Positions 7,629 through 15,266 of a stretch of 36,730 bases of DNA are shown piece after piece. How positions within the stretch are numbered: position 1 is the stretch's first letter; every line of letters begins with the position of its first letter. Under the pieces are notes generated by a model, which saw only the letters and a program-made list of their open reading frames with translations, made no database searches and was not told where the DNA came from. Source of the stretch: Myxococcaceae bacterium JPH2 (GTDB lineage: Bacteria; Myxococcota; Myxococcia; Myxococcales; Myxococcaceae); NCBI GenBank assembly GCA_016458225.1, contig JAEMGR010000049.1, forward strand, positions 1-36,730, read 5' to 3'. The position numbers were made by a program, and so were the translations under genes.

Positions 7629-8918
7629 ATGAAGCTCACGCGGCTGGAGATCCATGGCTACCGCGAGGTCGCGCCCGGGACGGTGCTCACGTTCGGGCCC
7701 GCGCACAACCTGGTGCTGGGTGACAACGGCACGGGCCGCACCACGCTGCTGGAGCTCATCTCCCAGGTGCTGCGCGCGGACTTCTCCACGATGCGCCACG
7801 AGCCCTTCTCGCTCGCGTGGCGCGTGGAGCTTCCTGGCATGACGCTGGACATGGTCGTGCGCAACCTGCCCGCCACGCCGGACGCAGTGACCGTGCCCGT
7901 CGTCACGCCGCGCCTCGCGCTCGCGCTGCCGCCCTCCGAGCCCGACACCGGACTGCACCCCTACCTGGAGGCCGATGTCCGGCTCTCCGGCCCGGACACG
8001 CGGCTGCGCGTGCGCGCAGATGCCTCGGGGCTGGGCTGCGAGGTGGATGGCGTGTCGGTCTGGTCGCGAGGCATGCACTGGTCCGTGTTGGACCGCACGG
8101 TGTGGACGCTGCTCTTCATGGGCGCGCAGTACATCGACCGCGGCCTGCGCGAGCGGCTGCGCGAACTCCTGCGCCGCACGTTCCTCCTGTCGCCGTCGCG
8201 CTTCGACGAGGCGCTCGGGACGTTCGAGCGCATTGGCACGCATCGCTACGCGATGGAGTCGCACGGCGACGACGTGTTCCCCTTGGGGCTCATGGCCCTG
8301 CCCACGTGGCTGCCGGGCTGGCTGCGCCGGCAGGTGGAGCGTGAGCCTCCGCGCGAGGCGCTGGAGTTCGCCCACGATGAGCTGGAGCGGAACTTCCTGG
8401 CGCGGTTCGTGGAACTGGCGGGGTTCGCCTCGGGGACGATGCGGGTGGAGGTGCTGGAGCGACGCGACTACGAGGATGGAGGGAGGCTGGCCTTCGGTCG
8501 CTTCAGCTTCCGCTTCACGCGGCGGGATGGCACCACGCGGAGCCAGGAGCAGCTCGGTCACGGGCAGAAGCGACTCTTGTCCTTCCTGTACTACCTGGAC
8601 GTGAACGAGGACTTCGTCATCGCGGACGAGCTGCCCAACGGCTTGCATCCCCGTCACGTCGCGACCTGCGTGGACGAGCTGGGCGCGCGACAGGCCTTTC
8701 TCACCAGCCAGAACCCGCTGTTGCTCGAACACGTCACGTTCCGCTCGGCCCAGGACCTGCGCCGCTCCGTCATCCACTGCGCGGTGGAGCAAGGCCCCGG
8801 CCCCGAGCGTCTGCGCTGGAGTCAGCCCGACGCGGACGTGGCTACCCGCCTCTTCCCCCCGTGGTGCGATGCTCCTCATGGTCGCGGCGCATTGCTGCGC
8901 ACCCATGGCCTCGGGTGA
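7629..8918 (+). CDS. AAA family ATPase (AAA_21/RecF-like) with Arg in Walker A
   Basis: 429 residues. The N-terminus (LTRLEIHGYREV, then HNLVLGDNGTGRTTLLELIS) is that of single-chain RecF/OLD/AAA_21-type ATPases. The P-loop at residues 31-39 reads GDNGTGRTT, with Arg37 where Lys is nearly invariant; the codon is a clear CGC. A signature-like segment QLGHGQKRLLSFLYYLD and a Walker B with catalytic acid (FVIADELPNGLHP, D333/E334) follow. A QAFLTSQNPLLLEHV segment matches the switch region. So the ABC-like core is complete apart from the Lys. No nuclease (TOPRIM) domain is seen. Role unknown; DNA-linked or defence functions are common in the family. Confidence 0.8.
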   Translation: MKLTRLEIHGYREVAPGTVLTFGPAHNLVLGDNGTGRTTLLELISQVLRADFSTMRHEPFSLAWRVELPGMTLDMVVRNLPATPDAVTVPVVTPRLALALPPSEPDTGLHPYLEADVRLSGPDTRLRVRADASGLGCEVDGVSVWSRGMHWSVLDRTVWTLLFMGAQYIDRGLRERLRELLRRTFLLSPSRFDEALGTFERIGTHRYAMESHGDDVFPLGLMALPTWLPGWLRRQVEREPPREALEFAHDELERNFLARFVELAGFASGTMRVEVLERRDYEDGGRLAFGRFSFRFTRRDGTTRSQEQLGHGQKRLLSFLYYLDVNEDFVIADELPNGLHPRHVATCVDELGARQAFLTSQNPLLLEHVTFRSAQDLRRSVIHCAVEQGPGPERLRWSQPDADVATRLFPPWCDAPHGRGALLRTHGLG

Positions 8919-8941
8919 CTCGGCACGAGTAGCCTCGGGCC

Positions 8942-9436
8942 ATGTCCGACACCTTCGCGTTCACCTCCCAGGTCCCCTTCGAGCGCACGCACCCGACCAC
9001 GCTCGCGGTCTATTGCTCGGATGGGCGATTCACCGAGGCGGTCGAGGATCTCGCCGCGCACCTGGGACATGCGCGCATCGACACGCTCACCCTCCCCGGC
9101 GGTCCCGGGCTGCTCAACCGCTGGGTGGCGGATTATCTGGAGAGCGACGTGGTGGCGCGCGCCGCGGAGTTCCTCATCCGGGGCCACCACATCACCGAGG
9201 TCCTCCTGCTGGCCCACGAAGGCTGTGGCTACTACCAGGCGCGCCACGGTGCGCTGGGCCCGGAGTTCGTCGCGAAGCAGCAGCTCGACGACCTCCGCTT
9301 CGGCGCGGAGGAGCTGCGCAAGGCGCACCCCGGCATCCGCGTGCGGCTCTTCCTCGTCCGTCCCCGCGACGCGCGAATCCACTTCGAGGCGGTGTCGCTG
9401 GAGGGCGACGCAGCCGGTGCCTCCGCGTCCCCCTGA
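8942..9436 (+). CDS. Beta-carbonic-anhydrase-like protein
   Basis: 164 residues, shorter than typical beta-carbonic anhydrases (~200 or more). The zinc-site pattern is visible: Cys25-x-Asp27-x-Arg29 in VYCSDGRF, the Cys ligand and Asp/Arg dyad of the family, and His92-x-x-Cys95 in AHEGCGYY. The intervening LPGGPGLLNRW resembles the family's substrate loop. It may hydrate CO2, or it may be one of the divergent small members without proven activity. It starts 23 bp after the AAA ATPase stop on the same strand, so the two are probably co-transcribed. Assignment rests on motif spacing only. Confidence 0.7.
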   Translation: MSDTFAFTSQVPFERTHPTTLAVYCSDGRFTEAVEDLAAHLGHARIDTLTLPGGPGLLNRWVADYLESDVVARAAEFLIRGHHITEVLLLAHEGCGYYQARHGALGPEFVAKQQLDDLRFGAEELRKAHPGIRVRLFLVRPRDARIHFEAVSLEGDAAGASASP

Positions 9437-9458
9437 GTGGGGTGCGGCGTGAAGTCGC

Positions 9459-9815
9459 TCACCAGCTCATGAGGCCAAGCTGGACCGAGCCCCACATTCC
9501 AAGCGCGCAGACCGCGCCAACGGCAAGCGCGAGCCATCCCAGTCGCACGCGCTGATGCCGCGTGCGTCCCCGGAGACAGAACAGCCCGACGACGGTGCCC
9601 AGCAGGGCACCAGTGGGGGTGCCCAGGACCAACCCCATAAGGCCGGGGAGCCCGTGGGGATCCGAGTCGATGGCCTTGTCGATCACCACGCCAACCGTGA
9701 GCCCGACCGAGCCGCCGGAGAGCAAGAACGCGACGACGAGGAACGCCGCGCTCGCCAACGAAACGCCCAGCTGGGTGGACACGGAGACAGACGGAGATGC
9801 GGGCTCAGTGGGCAT
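9459..9815 (-). CDS. Small membrane protein, hypothetical
   Basis: 118 residues with three predicted membrane segments (VSLASAAFLVVAFLLSGG, GLMGLVLGTPTGALLGTVVG and WLALAVGAVCALGMWG). The second is a Gly-rich helix of the glycine-zipper kind. A basic loop, RGRTRHQRVR, lies between the second and third helices. The start is the ATG at 9815; no good Shine-Dalgarno is seen. It converges on the carbonic-anhydrase-like gene and diverges from the YafY-type regulator. Function unknown. Confidence 0.65.
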   Translation of the reverse strand: MPTEPASPSVSVSTQLGVSLASAAFLVVAFLLSGGSVGLTVGVVIDKAIDSDPHGLPGLMGLVLGTPTGALLGTVVGLFCLRGRTRHQRVRLGWLALAVGAVCALGMWGSVQLGLMSW

Positions 9816-9906
9816 GGGTGTGAACGCTCGTGAGGACAGAGGTCAGACAGCGCCGCGCGTCGAGACACTACCCCACGGAACCTCAATCGGCTCTAAGGTG
9901 CCGGCC

Positions 9907-10596
9907 GTGTCTCGCGCGGAACGACTGCTCGACCTGCTTCAACACCTCCGACGTCAGCGAGGCCCCGTCAGCGGCTCCACCTTGGCGGAGGAGTTGGGCG
10001 TCAGCCTGCGCACGCTCTACCGGGACATCGCCAGCCTCCAGACCCAGGGCGCTCGCATCGAGGGAGAGCCCGGCTTCGGCTACGTCCTGCGCCCGGGCTT
10101 CACCCTGCCCCCGCTGATGTTCTCCGAGGAGGAACTGGAGGCGCTGGTGCTCGGCTCGCGCTGGGTGGCGCACCGAGCGGACGGACGCCTGGGGCGCGCG
10201 GCGAGCGACGCCCTCGCCAAGATTGCCGCCGTGCTGCCCGCCGACCTTCGCGAGGAGCTGGAGTCCACGACCCTGCTCGTGGGCCCGGGAGACCCCATCA
10301 TCGCGGGAGACATCGACCTGGGCGCCCTGCGCCGAGCCATCCGCGAGGAGCGCAAGGTCGTCATCTCCTACCGCGACAAGACAGACGCCCCGAGCACCCG
10401 GACCCTCTGGCCCTTCGCCGTGGGCTTCTTCGACCGCGTGCGAGTCATCGTCGCGTGGTGCGAGCTGCGCGAGGGCTTCCGCCACTTCCGGGTGGACCGC
10501 ATCAGCACCCTGGAAACCACCGAGACGCGCTACCCCCGGCCCCGTCGGGAACTCCTGCGCACCTGGTTCGAGTCCGAGCGCATCCCACCCCAGTAG
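9907..10596 (+). CDS. YafY-type transcriptional regulator (HTH + WYL domain)
   Basis: 229 residues from GTG at 9907, with AAGG eight bases upstream. The frame stays open further upstream, but that stretch has no protein character and overlaps the divergent gene. The N-terminal winged HTH reads [20 protein letters not shown], followed by [19 protein letters not shown], typical of HTH_11/DeoR-like domains. The C-terminal half is a WYL-type ligand-sensing domain ([38 protein letters not shown]). YafY regulators are often found beside VOC genes, as here. It may control the VOC/EVE unit through the dyad at 10607-10629. Confidence 0.88.
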   Translation: MSRAERLLDLLQHLRRQRGPVSGSTLAEELGVSLRTLYRDIASLQTQGARIEGEPGFGYVLRPGFTLPPLMFSEEELEALVLGSRWVAHRADGRLGRAASDALAKIAAVLPADLREELESTTLLVGPGDPIIAGDIDLGALRRAIREERKVVISYRDKTDAPSTRTLWPFAVGFFDRVRVIVAWCELREGFRHFRVDRISTLETTETRYPRPRRELLRTWFESERIPPQ

Positions 10597-10606
10597 CCCG
10601 TGCGCG

Positions 10607-10629
10607 CTGCTGACAGAAACTGACAGCAG
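10607..10629. promoter_or_regulatory. Operator-like dyad between the YafY and VOC genes
   Basis: CTGCTGACA and TGACAGCAG form an 8-of-9 inverted repeat around a 5-nt spacer. The same bases also contain CTGACA twice, exactly one helical turn apart (10 bp). It lies 11 bp after the YafY-type stop and 87 bp before the VOC start. It is a likely binding site for the adjacent WYL regulator, which is inferred from position and symmetry. Confidence 0.5.
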
Positions 10630-10715
10630 CGTCCCCTATGAGTCGTTTCACCGAACGCGGCGAGCCCGCCTCGGCCGACGGGGCTTTTCCCGTCGAGCGC
10701 ACCGGAAACGACTTC

Positions 10716-11087
10716 ATGGCCACGCCCAACTTCATCCTGCTCTACGTCGACAACCCCACCGCCAGCGCCGCCTTCTACGCGAACCTCCTGGGCCAGCCGC
10801 CCGTCGAGGCCTCCCCCACCTTCGCCATGTTCGCGCTGCCCTCCGGGTACATGCTGGGCCTCTGGGCCAGGCATACCGTGGAGCCCGCTGCCAGCGGCAC
10901 GGTGGGCGGCAGCGAGCTGGCCTTCACCGTCCCGGACGCCGACGCCGTCCGGGCATGGCACGCGGACTGGAAAGGCCGAGGACTCCCCATCGCCCAGGCC
11001 CCCACCGAGATGGACTTCGGCCACACCTTCGTCGCGCTCGACCCGGACGGGCACCGCCTCCGCGTCTTCGCGCCGGGTGCGCCGTGA
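10716..11087 (+). CDS. VOC (glyoxalase/bleomycin-resistance) family protein
   Basis: 123 residues from ATG at 10716. An earlier in-frame ATG at 10638 would add 26 residues without family character, so the internal start with upstream GGA is preferred. It opens [20 protein letters not shown], the classic first beta-alpha-beta unit of vicinal-oxygen-chelate proteins, and closes with [20 protein letters not shown], the second metal-site strand. Substrate unknown. Its TGA overlaps the GTG start of the next gene (GTGA at 11084-11087), which indicates translational coupling with the EVE-domain gene. Confidence 0.85.
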   Translation: MATPNFILLYVDNPTASAAFYANLLGQPPVEASPTFAMFALPSGYMLGLWARHTVEPAASGTVGGSELAFTVPDADAVRAWHADWKGRGLPIAQAPTEMDFGHTFVALDPDGHRLRVFAPGAP

Positions 11088-11560
11088 GTCAGGGCTGGCT
11101 GGCGGTGGCCTCCGAGGAGCACGTCCTCCGAGGCCGCCAAGGCGGCTTCATGCAGGTCTGCCACGGCAAGGGAGCGCCACTGCGACGCCTCCATCCGGGA
11201 GACCGGGTGGTCTATTACTCGCCCACGGTGACGTTTCAGGGAAAGGACACGCTCCAGGCCTTCACGGCGCTCGGCATCGTGAAGGCAGGCGAGCCCTACC
11301 GCTTCGACATGGGCGGCGGCTTCATCCCTTTCCGCCGAGACGTGAGCTGGTTGGCGGCGAGAACCGCACCCATCCGCCCGCTCTTGGATGTCTTGGATTT
11401 CTCAGCGGGCATGCGCAACTGGGGCTATCGCCTGCGCGGCGGCTTGATTCCTCTCAGCGAGCACGACCTGGCGCTCATCTCCTCCGCGATGGGAGCGCCC
11501 GGCTCCAGCATGCTGACTCAGGAACGAGAGATGGCGTCCTCGAGCAGCCCCTGGATGTAG
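11084..11560 (+). CDS. EVE domain protein (UPF0310 family)
   Basis: 158 residues from a GTG overlapping the VOC stop. It opens [20 protein letters not shown], then has [24 protein letters not shown] and [15 protein letters not shown]. These match the EVE/PUA-like fold, which binds modified bases in DNA or RNA. The frame does not match the upstream regulator's frame, so the short GTG-initiated protein is the real product. The last ~14 codons (SSSSPWM end) overlap the convergent membrane-protein gene by 43 bp; the EVE domain itself ends before that. Together with VOC and YafY it forms a three-gene unit. Confidence 0.8.
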   Translation: MSQGWLAVASEEHVLRGRQGGFMQVCHGKGAPLRRLHPGDRVVYYSPTVTFQGKDTLQAFTALGIVKAGEPYRFDMGGGFIPFRRDVSWLAARTAPIRPLLDVLDFSAGMRNWGYRLRGGLIPLSEHDLALISSAMGAPGSSMLTQEREMASSSSPWM

Positions 11561-12171
11561 AAGACTTCGGTGATACGCTCCGCGAGGAAATGCCATATCA
11601 GCACGGCAGCGAGGGCTCCCAGCAAGGAGCCCGTTGCCAATCCCCTGGACGTCACTGGAATTCGCGGAGACACAACGCGCCAGGCAAACAGAGTCACGGC
11701 AAGGAGCACGGGCCACCACACGAAAGCCGAATACAGCCACGACTCCGCGTCGCAAGGAAGCGCGTCCCAGGCAGTCGGAAGAAAGAACAGCCGCCCCAAC
11801 ACCCAGGCCCCCCCGATGTTTCGAAGCAACTCTGCCATTACAATGGCGGTCCAGACGGGAGACGCAACGCCACGCCGCAAAGTGTCTCTGATTTTGTGCG
11901 CACAGAGTCCCACCACGGCGACGATCCCCACGAAGGAGCCGCCAACAATGGGCATGCAGCCTCCACTCTCTAAAACTAGGTAGTCGTCGAGCGGTAGCCA
12001 GCGCCACAACGAGACCCTAATGATCGCCTCACCAAAAATGACGAGGCCCGCGACAACAAAAGCAACAAGCCCCAGTACACGGGGCGAGGCAAGGCCGGCA
12101 GGAGAACAGGCTGAGCCACATGAACCATGCGCGACACGATAGCGCAGGCCCCGGCCCGCGCCCTCCTCCAT
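11518..12171 (-). CDS. Integral membrane protein, hypothetical
   Basis: About 217 residues if ATG 12171 is used. The start is uncertain: that ATG sits in the loop of a strong hairpin and has no Shine-Dalgarno, and no other good start is visible in frame. At least four hydrophobic segments are clear, including [49 protein letters not shown] and [16 protein letters not shown]. Codon use is visibly more A/T-rich than in the neighbours (ATT, GTT and TTT codons near 12000-12090), hinting at separate origin. It overlaps the convergent EVE gene at its 3' end. No family recognised. Confidence 0.6.
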   Translation of the reverse strand: MEEGAGRGLRYRVAHGSCGSACSPAGLASPRVLGLVAFVVAGLVIFGEAIIRVSLWRWLPLDDYLVLESGGCMPIVGGSFVGIVAVVGLCAHKIRDTLRRGVASPVWTAIVMAELLRNIGGAWVLGRLFFLPTAWDALPCDAESWLYSAFVWWPVLLAVTLFAWRVVSPRIPVTSRGLATGSLLGALAAVLIWHFLAERITEVFYIQGLLEDAISRS

Positions 12172-12187
12172 GACGAAGGAGGGCGCG
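12157..12187 (-). terminator. Strong hairpin downstream of the coiled-coil gene
   Basis: A perfect 11-bp inverted repeat, CGCGCCCTCCT / AGGAGGGCGCG, with a 9-nt loop lies 11 bp past the stop of the minus-strand gene ending at 12198. There is no T-tract on the minus strand. The apparent ATG of the next minus-strand gene lies in the loop. Confidence 0.6.
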
Positions 12188-12197
12188 TGGGGCGTGA

Positions 12198-13196
12198 CTA
12201 CTTGTTCTTGCTGTACTCGCGGCTCGCGATGACGCCCTGGACCTCCGCCAGCGCGCGGGCTCCCGAGGCGGACTCCAGCGCCTTCTCGGCGATGGTCTGC
12301 ACCTGGCGCTTCGCCTCCGCCAGCTCGGCCTGGAGGGCCTGGAGCGCCGCGGCCTGACGCACGTTCGTCTCCTTCAGCGAGGACACCTCCATCCCCGCCA
12401 CGCGCTGCGCCGTCTCCGCGTCCTTCTGCGCCAGCGTGAACTTCAACTCCCACTCCGACTTCACCCGGTTGCCGACAATCGCCGAGGCCGCATCCACCTC
12501 GCGCTTCGTCACCGCCGGGAAGTCCGCCACCTGCTTGCGCAGGTCCGTCAATTCCTTCTCACGCAGAGCCAGCGCCTCCTCACGCGTGGCCCAGTCCTTC
12601 TCCAGCTTCTCCTTGCGGTCGCGCTCCTGGGCCGACTGCTGCCGCAGCACCTCCTGGAACGCGTCCTGCTCCTTCTTGCGGTGGAGCTGGATGTCATAGA
12701 CATACGCCTCGTCGGACCGCTTGCGCGCGACCTCGGCCGCCTCTCGCTCCGCCGTCAGCTCGGCCTGGAAGCGCGCGCGGGACTCCGCCGCCTCCTTCTG
12801 CATCCGCTCCAGCTCCACGTGCAGGTCCGCCTTGCGCCGGTCGTACTCGGCCACCAGCACGTCGATGGCACTCGCGGCCACGTCTCGGCCATGCAGCGCC
12901 GCCAGCTCCTCGGTCTTCAGCCGGATGGCCTCATCCAGCTTCTTCAGCTCCTCCACGAGCGAAATCACCTGCTCGTTGATGCCACCGAGCGTCTTGTTGA
13001 TGGTGAGCCCCGCCTCGGTCACCTTCTTCACGGCTGACTCGGCCGTGAGCCCCGCCACGCCCGTCAGCACGCTGCGCGCGTGGGTATTCCGAGCGTCCTG
13101 CTCCTTCGACGGAATGACAGGCTTGTTTCGAACCTTGCGAGACATGTCATCAAAAGCAGCCTTGGTCTCCTCGGTAGAACGATTGCGCGCGGCCAT
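12198..13196 (-). CDS. Coiled-coil protein, hypothetical
   Basis: 332 residues, starting MAARNRSTEETKAAFDDM behind GGAGG at good spacing. Residues ~80-315 are an almost continuous heptad-rich coiled coil full of E, K, R and A (ELERMQKEAAESRARFQAEL, RKEKLEKDWATREEALALRE). The ~60-residue N-terminal part is basic and polar (KVRNKPVIPSKEQDARNTHA), then has an amphipathic stretch. No Walker motif, membrane segment or signal peptide is present, so it is not an SMC ATPase. A structural or scaffold role in the cytoplasm is plausible. It is followed by the hairpin at 12157-12187. Confidence 0.75.
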   Translation of the reverse strand: MAARNRSTEETKAAFDDMSRKVRNKPVIPSKEQDARNTHARSVLTGVAGLTAESAVKKVTEAGLTINKTLGGINEQVISLVEELKKLDEAIRLKTEELAALHGRDVAASAIDVLVAEYDRRKADLHVELERMQKEAAESRARFQAELTAEREAAEVARKRSDEAYVYDIQLHRKKEQDAFQEVLRQQSAQERDRKEKLEKDWATREEALALREKELTDLRKQVADFPAVTKREVDAASAIVGNRVKSEWELKFTLAQKDAETAQRVAGMEVSSLKETNVRQAAALQALQAELAEAKRQVQTIAEKALESASGARALAEVQGVIASREYSKNK

Positions 13197-13549
13197 GGAA
13201 TCCTCCAGGTATGGGAATGGTGTGGGAATGGGATGGCCTGCGAGCGCCGCTTGGGCGCCGCCCCCTCTCGGCTGGCCATGCGAGAGTTCTACCCTTCAGG
13301 TCTGACATTGCCGGCCGCGAGAACCGCCAGGCCAGGGCCCTCCGTCCCCCATCGCGCCGCGCCCCTCTGAGGCGCTCCGCGCACCCGCCTAGCCCTCCGG
13401 AGAAGGGTGCTCAACCTGGACGATTGGACCAAGGAAACGGAGTTTCGCACATGGCTCGTCCGAACCCTCCGGACTACTCATGCGCCATCGAAAGGGAGTC
13501 ACTCACCGGCCCTTCATGGCGAAGGGCGTGGACTCCACCGAGGCAGAAA
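13197..13549 (+). other. 353-bp intergenic region upstream of the NmrA-type gene
   Basis: This lies between divergent starts (coiled-coil protein on minus, oxidoreductase on plus). The plus frame is open through much of it, but the translation is Pro/Arg-rich and resembles no family, so it is treated as non-coding. Its one notable element is the 19-bp motif at 13423-13441, described separately. Confidence 0.5.
13423..13441 (+). promoter_or_regulatory. 19-bp shared motif, copy 1
   Basis: ATTGGACCAAGGAAACGGA lies 108 bp before the ATG of the NmrA-type gene. It matches copy 2 (18649-18667, upstream of the first GMC gene) at 18 of 19 bases and in the same orientation. The core TTGG-A-CCAA is palindromic, which suits a regulator half-site pair. 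The binding factor is unknown. Confidence 0.4.
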
Positions 13550-14407
13550 ATGATCGTCGTGACCGGAGCCAATGGAAATGTCGGCAGCGCGCTGGTGCGG
13601 AATCTGCGGCGAGCAGGCCACGCCACCCGGGCCGTGACGCGGGACGCGAAGCGGACGGTGGTGCCCGAGGGCACCGAGGTCGTGACCGGCGACCTGACGA
13701 AGGCGGAGTCCCTGCGGCCCGCGCTGCAAGGGGCACAGGCGCTGTTCCTCCTGATGACCGCGGGCGACGTGGCCAACCGCGTGGACCTGCCCGCCGTGCT
13801 CGCCCTGGCGCGCGAAGCGGGGGTGAAGCGCGCGGTGGTGGTGTCCTCCCTCCTCGCTGGCACGCATCCCCACACCGTGCCGGGCGGCGGCGCCCTCATG
13901 GGGGAGCAGCTCGTGCGGGAGAGCGGGCTGGAGTGGACGATTCTGCGGCCCTGGGAGTTCGCCTCGAATGTGATGGCCTGGGTGCCCTCCATCCAGGCCG
14001 AGGGCGTCGTGCGCGTGGTCACCTCGGGTCTGGCCTCCGCGGCGGTGCACCCCGGTGACATCGCCGACGTGGCGTTCCACGCGCTCACCGAGCCGGGCCA
14101 CGCGGGCGCCATCTACCCGCTCACCGGGCCCCAGGCGCTCACGCCCCAGCAGAAGGTCCACGCCCTCAGCGTGGCCCTCGGCCGGGAGCTGACCTTCGTC
14201 GACCAGAACGACACCCAGGCGCTCGCCGAGATGGCAAAGCACGCCCCGGACGCGGACTCCGTGAAGCTGATGATTCCGGGCGTCTGCGGCCTCGAGAGCC
14301 CCGCGTATGTCCCCACGATGGAGCGAATCGCGGGCACTCCGGCCCGCACCTTCCAGCAGTGGGCCCAGGAGCACGTGAGCGCCTTCCGTCTGGCTCGGGC
14401 GGCGTGA
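13550..14407 (+). CDS. NmrA-like / atypical SDR NAD(P)-dependent oxidoreductase
   Basis: 285 residues from ATG 13550, with GAGG upstream. The N-terminal TGANGNVG (residues 5-12) is the Rossmann motif of atypical SDRs of the NmrA/quinone-oxidoreductase-2 type. LEWTILRPWEFASNVM is the family's characteristic LRP segment. The C-terminal part (YPLTGPQALTPQQKVHAL) matches the usual substrate-side domain. Members either reduce small quinone-like substrates or only sense NADP(H). A longer in-frame N-terminus is possible but lacks homologous character. The shared 19-bp motif lies upstream, suggesting common control with the GMC operon. Confidence 0.85.
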   Translation: MIVVTGANGNVGSALVRNLRRAGHATRAVTRDAKRTVVPEGTEVVTGDLTKAESLRPALQGAQALFLLMTAGDVANRVDLPAVLALAREAGVKRAVVVSSLLAGTHPHTVPGGGALMGEQLVRESGLEWTILRPWEFASNVMAWVPSIQAEGVVRVVTSGLASAAVHPGDIADVAFHALTEPGHAGAIYPLTGPQALTPQQKVHALSVALGRELTFVDQNDTQALAEMAKHAPDADSVKLMIPGVCGLESPAYVPTMERIAGTPARTFQQWAQEHVSAFRLARAA

Positions 14408-14507
14408 GCAGTCATTGCCTACTCTCCCGGGGCGGCACGACCCCTCCGCCTCGGGAAAGCGTCTGTTCACTCCTCAACAAGGACCGATTCTGAACACTCT
14501 CGCGGGA

Positions 14508-14538
14508 TTGAGAAATGCACTCATTTCCTGCTTAGCGT
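14508..14538 (+). promoter_or_regulatory. Promoter-like element before the first Cys-rich lipoprotein gene
   Basis: TTGAGA and TAGCGT are separated by 19 bp, aligning with the TTGAT(G/A)-N19-TAATCT elements upstream of the two related genes at 15267 and 16797. The shared spacing across three diverged copies supports function; the 19-bp spacer is longer than usual. Confidence 0.4.
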
Positions 14539-14602
14539 GTCTCGCCTGGTGCAACGTCGCTCCATTCTCGGAGCGCCGTCGAGCACGAGGGGGGAGCTGG
14601 TC

Positions 14603-15064
14603 ATGAAGCTGGGAATCACGATGCTGCGTGCAGTGGTGGCGGTGTCCGCGGTGCTGGCCCTGGGGGCCTGCGGTTCGGTGCCCTCGGATGACGCCTCGAT
14701 GACGGGAGACGAGTCCCTGATGGAGTCCAAGGCGAACCTGGGGAGCTGCCCGGGCTATGACTCCTGCGCCAATTTCTCGCCCTGGTACGAGATCAACGCG
14801 AACGCCTACTGCGACGTCGCGGGGTCCTGTGGCTATGTGTGGGCTTGTGACAACGAGTGCATTGGCGGCGGCCAGGAGCCCGCCAAGGTGAAGGAGGGCA
14901 GCGACCCGAGCTTCATCCCGTCCTGCCCCTGCGGCAACGCCTACCGCCAGCCCAAGCCCGCCACGTACGGCCTCCAGGAGCGCTACCGCTACTGCTACAA
15001 TCAGGCTGGCCAGGGCTGCACCGACTACGAGCACCAGTACGCCGTCCACGCCTGCGGCTGCTGA
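14603..15064 (+). CDS. Cysteine-rich lipoprotein, paralog 1
   Basis: 153 residues from ATG 14603, preceded by AGGGGGGAG. The signal peptide (MKLGITMLRAVVAVSAVLAL) ends in lipobox LGAC with Cys23 as the lipidation site. The mature chain has twelve further cysteines, enough for six disulfides, and ends ACGC. It is a clear paralog of the protein at 16797-17246: LGSCPGYDSCANFSPW, DPSFIP, YCYNQAGQGCTD and the last cysteines align. No enzyme motif is visible. It is probably a disulfide-stabilised envelope or surface protein. It stands next to a secreted metzincin with a related leader. Confidence 0.8.
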   Translation: MKLGITMLRAVVAVSAVLALGACGSVPSDDASMTGDESLMESKANLGSCPGYDSCANFSPWYEINANAYCDVAGSCGYVWACDNECIGGGQEPAKVKEGSDPSFIPSCPCGNAYRQPKPATYGLQERYRYCYNQAGQGCTDYEHQYAVHACGC

Positions 15065-15081
15065 AGCACGCCGCCGAGCCC

Positions 15082-15106
15082 CCGCTCCTCCTCCCAGGGG
15101 GAGCGG
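15082..15106 (+). terminator. Hairpin after the first Cys-rich lipoprotein gene
   Basis: A 7-bp perfect stem CCGCTCC / GGAGCGG with an 11-nt loop begins 18 bp after the stop. No T-run follows. It is a candidate terminator separating paralog 1 from the metalloprotease unit. Confidence 0.45.
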
Positions 15107-15128
15107 TCCACTCGATTCAAGACCGCAT

Positions 15129-15146
15129 CTGTCCGTGACCGGACAG
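15129..15146. promoter_or_regulatory. Palindrome upstream of the metalloprotease gene
   Basis: CTGTCCG-TGAC-CGGACAG is a perfect 7-bp inverted repeat with a 4-nt centre, about 27 bp before the -35-like TTGATG. In the copy at 16649-16662 the innermost pair is changed on both sides (G:C to A:T), keeping the symmetry. That supports an operator or hairpin role. Confidence 0.5.
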
Positions 15147-15172
15147 TGGTGAATGCCCGACAGACTGCTCTC

Positions 15173-15203
15173 TTGATGGGGCAATCTCATTCACCCCTAA
15201 TCT
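15173..15203 (+). promoter_or_regulatory. Promoter-like element before the metalloprotease gene
   Basis: TTGATG and TAATCT lie 19 bp apart, 64 bp before the chosen ATG. The intervening CTCATTCAC and the boxes themselves are conserved in the copy at 16691-16721. Assignment as a housekeeping-type promoter is inferred from conservation. Confidence 0.45.
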
Positions 15204-15266
15204 GGCTTCCTCCTGTCGCCGCGCATCGTCCTCGAGGCGCCCGCTGGCATGGGGAAGGAACGGCTC

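Noticed and set aside
9562-9906. N-terminal extension of the YafY-type regulator
   Set aside because: It would overlap the divergent membrane-protein gene, and its translation has no domain. The GTG at 9907 directly precedes the HTH.
13423-13460. ECF-sigma promoter reading (GGAAAC ... CGTC) of the first shared motif
   Set aside because: The second copy of the motif lacks a matching -10 box at the same distance, so the conserved 19 bp is better treated as an operator candidate.
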